From: Candidatus Poseidoniaceae archaeon
Lineage (GTDB): Archaea; Thermoplasmatota; Poseidoniia; Poseidoniales; Poseidoniaceae
Assembly: GCA_013330925.1 (NCBI GenBank)
Contig: DUHJ01000108.1
Location: forward strand, 4,917 to 11,026
Direction: 5' to 3'
Length of the DNA stretch: 6,110 nt
Part shown: positions 5,518-6,110 of the stretch, piece by piece
How the letters are laid out: each line of letters starts with the position of its first letter
Position numbering within the stretch: the first letter of the stretch is position 1
Translations under genes and position numbers: made by a program
Notes under the pieces: generated by a model
What the model was told of the DNA's origin: nothing
Seen by the model: only the letters and a program-made list of their open reading frames with translations
The model's database searches: none

Positions 5518-6110
5518 AGTCAAGGTCGAGGTTGGACAGCACCGCTTCGAGGCGAGCGACTTCTTCTTCGATGGAACGACGCTCCTTGCTGCCGATGCGC
5601 TCTTCGAGGCGCTCGGTGAGGATGTTGATGTCTTCCCGGATGGCAAGACGCTGACGCTCCGTGCGGCGGTCGATGACCTTCATGCGGGCCTGAGCAGCGT
5701 GCTGACGCGCACGCTTCTGGGAGAGCTTCTCCTCGCTTGGCGCAGGTGCCTTGTCCAACTCGACGGCCACAGGGAAGGGGATCACGATGCCCTCTTGTGT
5801 GAACTCCGCGTCAATCATGCTGAGCAGGTTGTCGTTGCCAATCCGCTTGTCTGCGAATGATGCGAGCCACACGTAGAGCCGGTAGACCTTGGCATAGTCG
5901 GACATCTCCAAGAATTCGACGTGAGGAGCCGGGTCGGTCAAGACGTACTCGGAGTCCCGTGCCACGCGAAGGAGGGTGTGCTTGACGTGGGCGGATTTCT
6001 CCGCGTAATCCACGCCCACGTCCACGCTCAACACCACACGACGAGGAAGGCCATCTCCGCCGCCACGGGCCATGTTGGTGATGGTGGTGTTGACGAGGGT
6101 GTTGTTGGGG
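5516..6110 (-). CDS. MscS-family mechanosensitive ion channel, C-terminal part (partial)
   Basis: MscS channels open under membrane tension to release solutes during osmotic downshock. The frame is open to the right edge, so the N-terminus, the membrane helices and the start are missing; an internal ATG at 6073 is not the start. The visible part begins PNNTLVNTTITN, the conserved PN......I.N of the MscS beta domain. RRVVLSVDVGVDY then leads the alpha/beta domain, with PAPHVEFLEMSDYA, YRLYVWL and GIVIPFPVAVEL matching the cytoplasmic vestibule up to the usual C-terminal end of the family. Beyond that point are about 70 further residues, rich in Arg, Glu, Gln and Leu (from SEEKLSQKRARQ to LEAVLSNLDLD), that look like a coiled coil. 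Its stop overlaps the SD of the nadM-like gene, nine bases upstream of that start. Confidence 0.9.
   Translation of the reverse strand, partial: PNNTLVNTTITNMARGGGDGLPRRVVLSVDVGVDYAEKSAHVKHTLLRVARDSEYVLTDPAPHVEFLEMSDYAKVYRLYVWLASFADKRIGNDNLLSMIDAEFTQEGIVIPFPVAVELDKAPAPSEEKLSQKRARQHAAQARMKVIDRRTERQRLAIREDINILTERLEERIGSKERRSIEEEVARLEAVLSNLDLD

Overview
The window is densely coded, GC-rich DNA with no RNA gene, mobile element or CRISPR array that I can see. The gene content suggests an archaeon that carries many bacterial-type genes. A DRG-type GTPase with a TGS domain and an archaeal NadM-type adenylyltransferase sit beside bacterial-looking SufS/SufE, GrpE, a polyphosphate-glucokinase-like ROK kinase and a GH77-like protein. 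This mixture, with leaderless or SD-led genes packed end to end, would fit marine planktonic Euryarchaeota such as Marine Group II (Poseidoniales). That assignment is inference from gene content only.

Layout. (1) Positions 1-2477, plus strand, hold one probable transcription unit: the 3' end of a SufS cysteine desulfurase, SufE (sulfur acceptor), a SufT/MIP18-family (DUF59) Fe-S assembly protein, a shortened and divergent 4-alpha-glucanotransferase (GH77) homologue, and a ROK kinase closest to polyphosphate glucokinases. Every junction is an overlap or a gap of about 10 bases or less. (2) Positions 2467-3582, minus strand, hold the DRG GTPase, whose 3' end overlaps the ROK gene by 11 bases. 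(3) After a divergent gap of about 100 bases, a tryptophan-rich protein of unknown function and GrpE run on the plus strand to 4941. (4) One base later, on the minus strand, lies a NadM-like adenylyltransferase, preceded in its operon by the C-terminal part of an MscS-family mechanosensitive channel that runs off the window's right edge.

How the genes work together. SufS, SufE and SufT form a sulfur mobilisation and Fe-S cluster maturation module. The GH77-like protein and the glucokinase-like protein point to alpha-glucan/glucose metabolism, but both have altered active-site motifs: the GH77-like protein appears to have lost its catalytic residues, and the ROK protein has Leu where the conserved His of the E-x-G-H sugar-site motif is expected. 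The NadM-like protein also lacks the usual SGT nucleotide-binding motif. These three divergent enzymes and the unknown Trp-rich protein are the most interesting items. No striking new multi-gene system is evident.
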